Of a stretch of DNA of 6,115 bases, positions 4,913 to 6,115 are shown piece after piece (the stretch's first letter is position 1; each line of letters begins with the position of its first letter). This stretch comes from Desulfobacteraceae bacterium (GTDB taxonomy: Bacteria > Desulfobacterota > Desulfobacteria > Desulfobacterales > Desulfosalsimonadaceae), in contig PUOB01000278.1 in the NCBI GenBank assembly GCA_003551985.1, positions 1 through 6,115 on the forward strand, in the 5' to 3' direction. Both the position numbers and the translations under genes were made by a program. The notes under the pieces were generated by a model that worked only from the letters and a program-made list of their open reading frames with translations, was not told the origin of the DNA and did not search any database.

Positions 4913-6115
4913 AACCTCATTTTTTTAATCAAAAAAGCCGGATTGAAGCCCCTGTTGAGACGGTTTTCGCCTGGCACGAGCGGGCGGGCGCCATAGAGCG
5001 GCTTTCTCCCCCGTGGGACAACATACGGTTGGTAAGCCAAAGCAACGGCATACAACCCGGAAGCACCGTCCGGCTCAAAATATCCCCCGGCGGGCCCCTT
5101 CCTGCCGGGCCGTTTCACCTCAACTGGACGTCCGTTCACACGGCATATGAAAAGAACCGCCTTTTTCAGGACATCCAGGTAAAAGGGCCCTTTTCAAAAT
5201 GGATACACACCCACCGGTTTGACCCGAGCGGTGAAAACGCTTGCTTCATCGAAGACCACATTAAATATGCCCTGCCGCTTCACACGGCGACCGCCCCCTT
5301 GTTCGGCGACTCAATCCGATCCCGCCTGGAAGGGATCTTTGCCTACCGGCACCGTACAACGGCCGCGGATATCGACTGCCACGCCGGATACGGCATGAAG
5401 CCGATGAACGTACTGGTTTCCGGATCCAATGGCCTGATCGCGTCGACATTGATCCCCTTTTTGACAACAGGCGGGCACCGGGTCTTCCGGCTGCTCCGGA
5501 CCCCGCCGGAGCCGGAAGCCCGTGATTGCGCCTACTGCGACCTCGCCGGCGGCGTTATCGACCTGGAAAACATTGAAAACATCGATGCGGTCATTCACCT
5601 TGCCGGCGAAAACATAGGCGGGGCGCCCTGGACGAGAAACAAAAAACATCGAATTCTGGAAAGCCGCACCCGGTCGACCTCCCTTCTTGCCAGCGCCCTG
5701 GCAAAAATGAAAAATCCGCCGAAATTGTTTGCCTGCGCCTCAGCCATCGGCTATTACGGAAACCGGGGGGTGGAAATGCTGACGGAGTCCGCCGGACCCG
5801 GCGACGATTTCATATCGGATGTCTGCAGAAAGTGGGAAGCCGCTGCCCGACCGGCCATCGACGCGGGAATCCGAACGGTCTTCATGCGGATCGGCATTGT
5901 ACTGACCCCTGCGGGCGGCGCCCTTCAGAAACTGCTGCCGGCATTTCAGGCGGGACTTGGCGGCCCCATCGGAGACGGGCGCCAGTATATGAGTTGGATT
6001 GGCATTGACGATGTGGCCGGCGCCATACTGCATGTCATGGCGGACGAAAATATCTATGGGCCGGTCAACCTGGTCGCCCCTGAACCGATCACGAACAGGG
6101 CGTTCGCCGAAACGC
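4909..6115 (+). CDS. SRPBCC domain fused to TIGR01777-family NAD(P)-binding epimerase-like protein, partial at right edge
   Basis: The first 402 residues of a two-domain protein. Residues about 5-150 look like an SRPBCC/polyketide-cyclase-type hydrophobic-ligand domain (SRIEAPVETVFAWH at 10-23, then alternating strands). From residue 166 a Rossmann domain of the TIGR01777 (YfcH/SDR39U1-like) group follows: MNVLVSGSNGLIAS at 166-179, HLAGENIGG at 230-238, SAIGYYGNRG at 278-287, and MSWIGIDDVAGAI at 361-373. The C-terminal DUF1731-like part lies mostly outside the window. The dinucleotide motif reads GxxGxxA, where most relatives have a third glycine. The ATG at 4909-4911 overlaps the preceding TGA (ATGA) and lacks a clear ribosome site, which suggests translational coupling. 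The reaction is unknown for this family; an NAD(P)-dependent step on a bound hydrophobic ligand is inference. The same domain fusion is known in other bacteria. Confidence 0.9.
   Translation, partial: MKPHFFNQKSRIEAPVETVFAWHERAGAIERLSPPWDNIRLVSQSNGIQPGSTVRLKISPGGPLPAGPFHLNWTSVHTAYEKNRLFQDIQVKGPFSKWIHTHRFDPSGENACFIEDHIKYALPLHTATAPLFGDSIRSRLEGIFAYRHRTTAADIDCHAGYGMKPMNVLVSGSNGLIASTLIPFLTTGGHRVFRLLRTPPEPEARDCAYCDLAGGVIDLENIENIDAVIHLAGENIGGAPWTRNKKHRILESRTRSTSLLASALAKMKNPPKLFACASAIGYYGNRGVEMLTESAGPGDDFISDVCRKWEAAARPAIDAGIRTVFMRIGIVLTPAGGALQKLLPAFQAGLGGPIGDGRQYMSWIGIDDVAGAILHVMADENIYGPVNLVAPEPITNRAFAET

Noticed and set aside
4920..4937. TTTTTT...AAAAAA hairpin at the start of the SRPBCC-TIGR01777 gene
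   Set aside because: Pure A-T stem inside the coding start; too weak to be a terminator and explained by Phe-Phe-Asn-Gln-Lys codons.

Overview
The window reads like an ordinary chromosomal stretch of an anaerobic bacterium, most likely a Desulfobacterota (Desulfobacterales-type sulfate reducer or syntroph). This rests on the gene mix (acyl-CoA dehydrogenase with enoyl-CoA hydratase, a short-form split LeuC/LeuD-type hydro-lyase, a small Cys-rich protein) and on a short structured intergenic repeat of a style I associate with that group. No rRNA, tRNA or phylogenetic marker is present, so the assignment is inference.

Layout. (1) 1-1479, minus strand: an acyl-CoA dehydrogenase followed by an enoyl-CoA hydratase/isomerase that runs off the left edge, together two consecutive steps of an acyl-CoA beta-oxidation route. 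(2) 1480-1898: AT-rich non-coding DNA with a candidate promoter and operator for the dehydrogenase. (3) 1899-2185: the most unusual part. A well-translated start (strong Shine-Dalgarno) opens a gene whose first ~26 codons look like a small heat-shock protein (Hsp20), but the frame runs into a copy of an intergenic repeat and stops after 45 residues. A second copy of that repeat follows 168 bp downstream as the right half of a compact 137-bp element. The element has 13-bp perfect terminal inverted repeats, an 18-bp perfect palindrome, and a 29-position hairpin in which every position is Watson-Crick, G-U or G-A. It abuts and slightly overlaps the stop codon of the next gene. (4) 2184-4014, minus strand: leuC-like and leuD-like genes for the two subunits of a [4Fe-4S] aconitase-superfamily hydro-lyase (isopropylmalate dehydratase family; substrate not certain). 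(5) 4015-4247: a divergent promoter region that also contains a 46-codon open frame that looks coding, perhaps a gene remnant. (6) 4248-6115, plus strand: a tight three-gene operon encoding a YbhB-type PEBP protein, a 64-residue protein with seven cysteines, and an SRPBCC domain fused to a TIGR01777-type NAD(P)-binding epimerase-like domain that runs off the right edge. The last two genes overlap by ATGA.

How they fit together: groups 1 and 4 are independent metabolic operons; group 6 is a set of three poorly characterised genes whose tight packing suggests co-expression and possibly a shared role. No mobile-element transposase, CRISPR array or defence system was seen. The best candidates for something undescribed are the structured repeat with its truncated hsp20 neighbour, and the PEBP / Cys-rich / SRPBCC-TIGR01777 operon.
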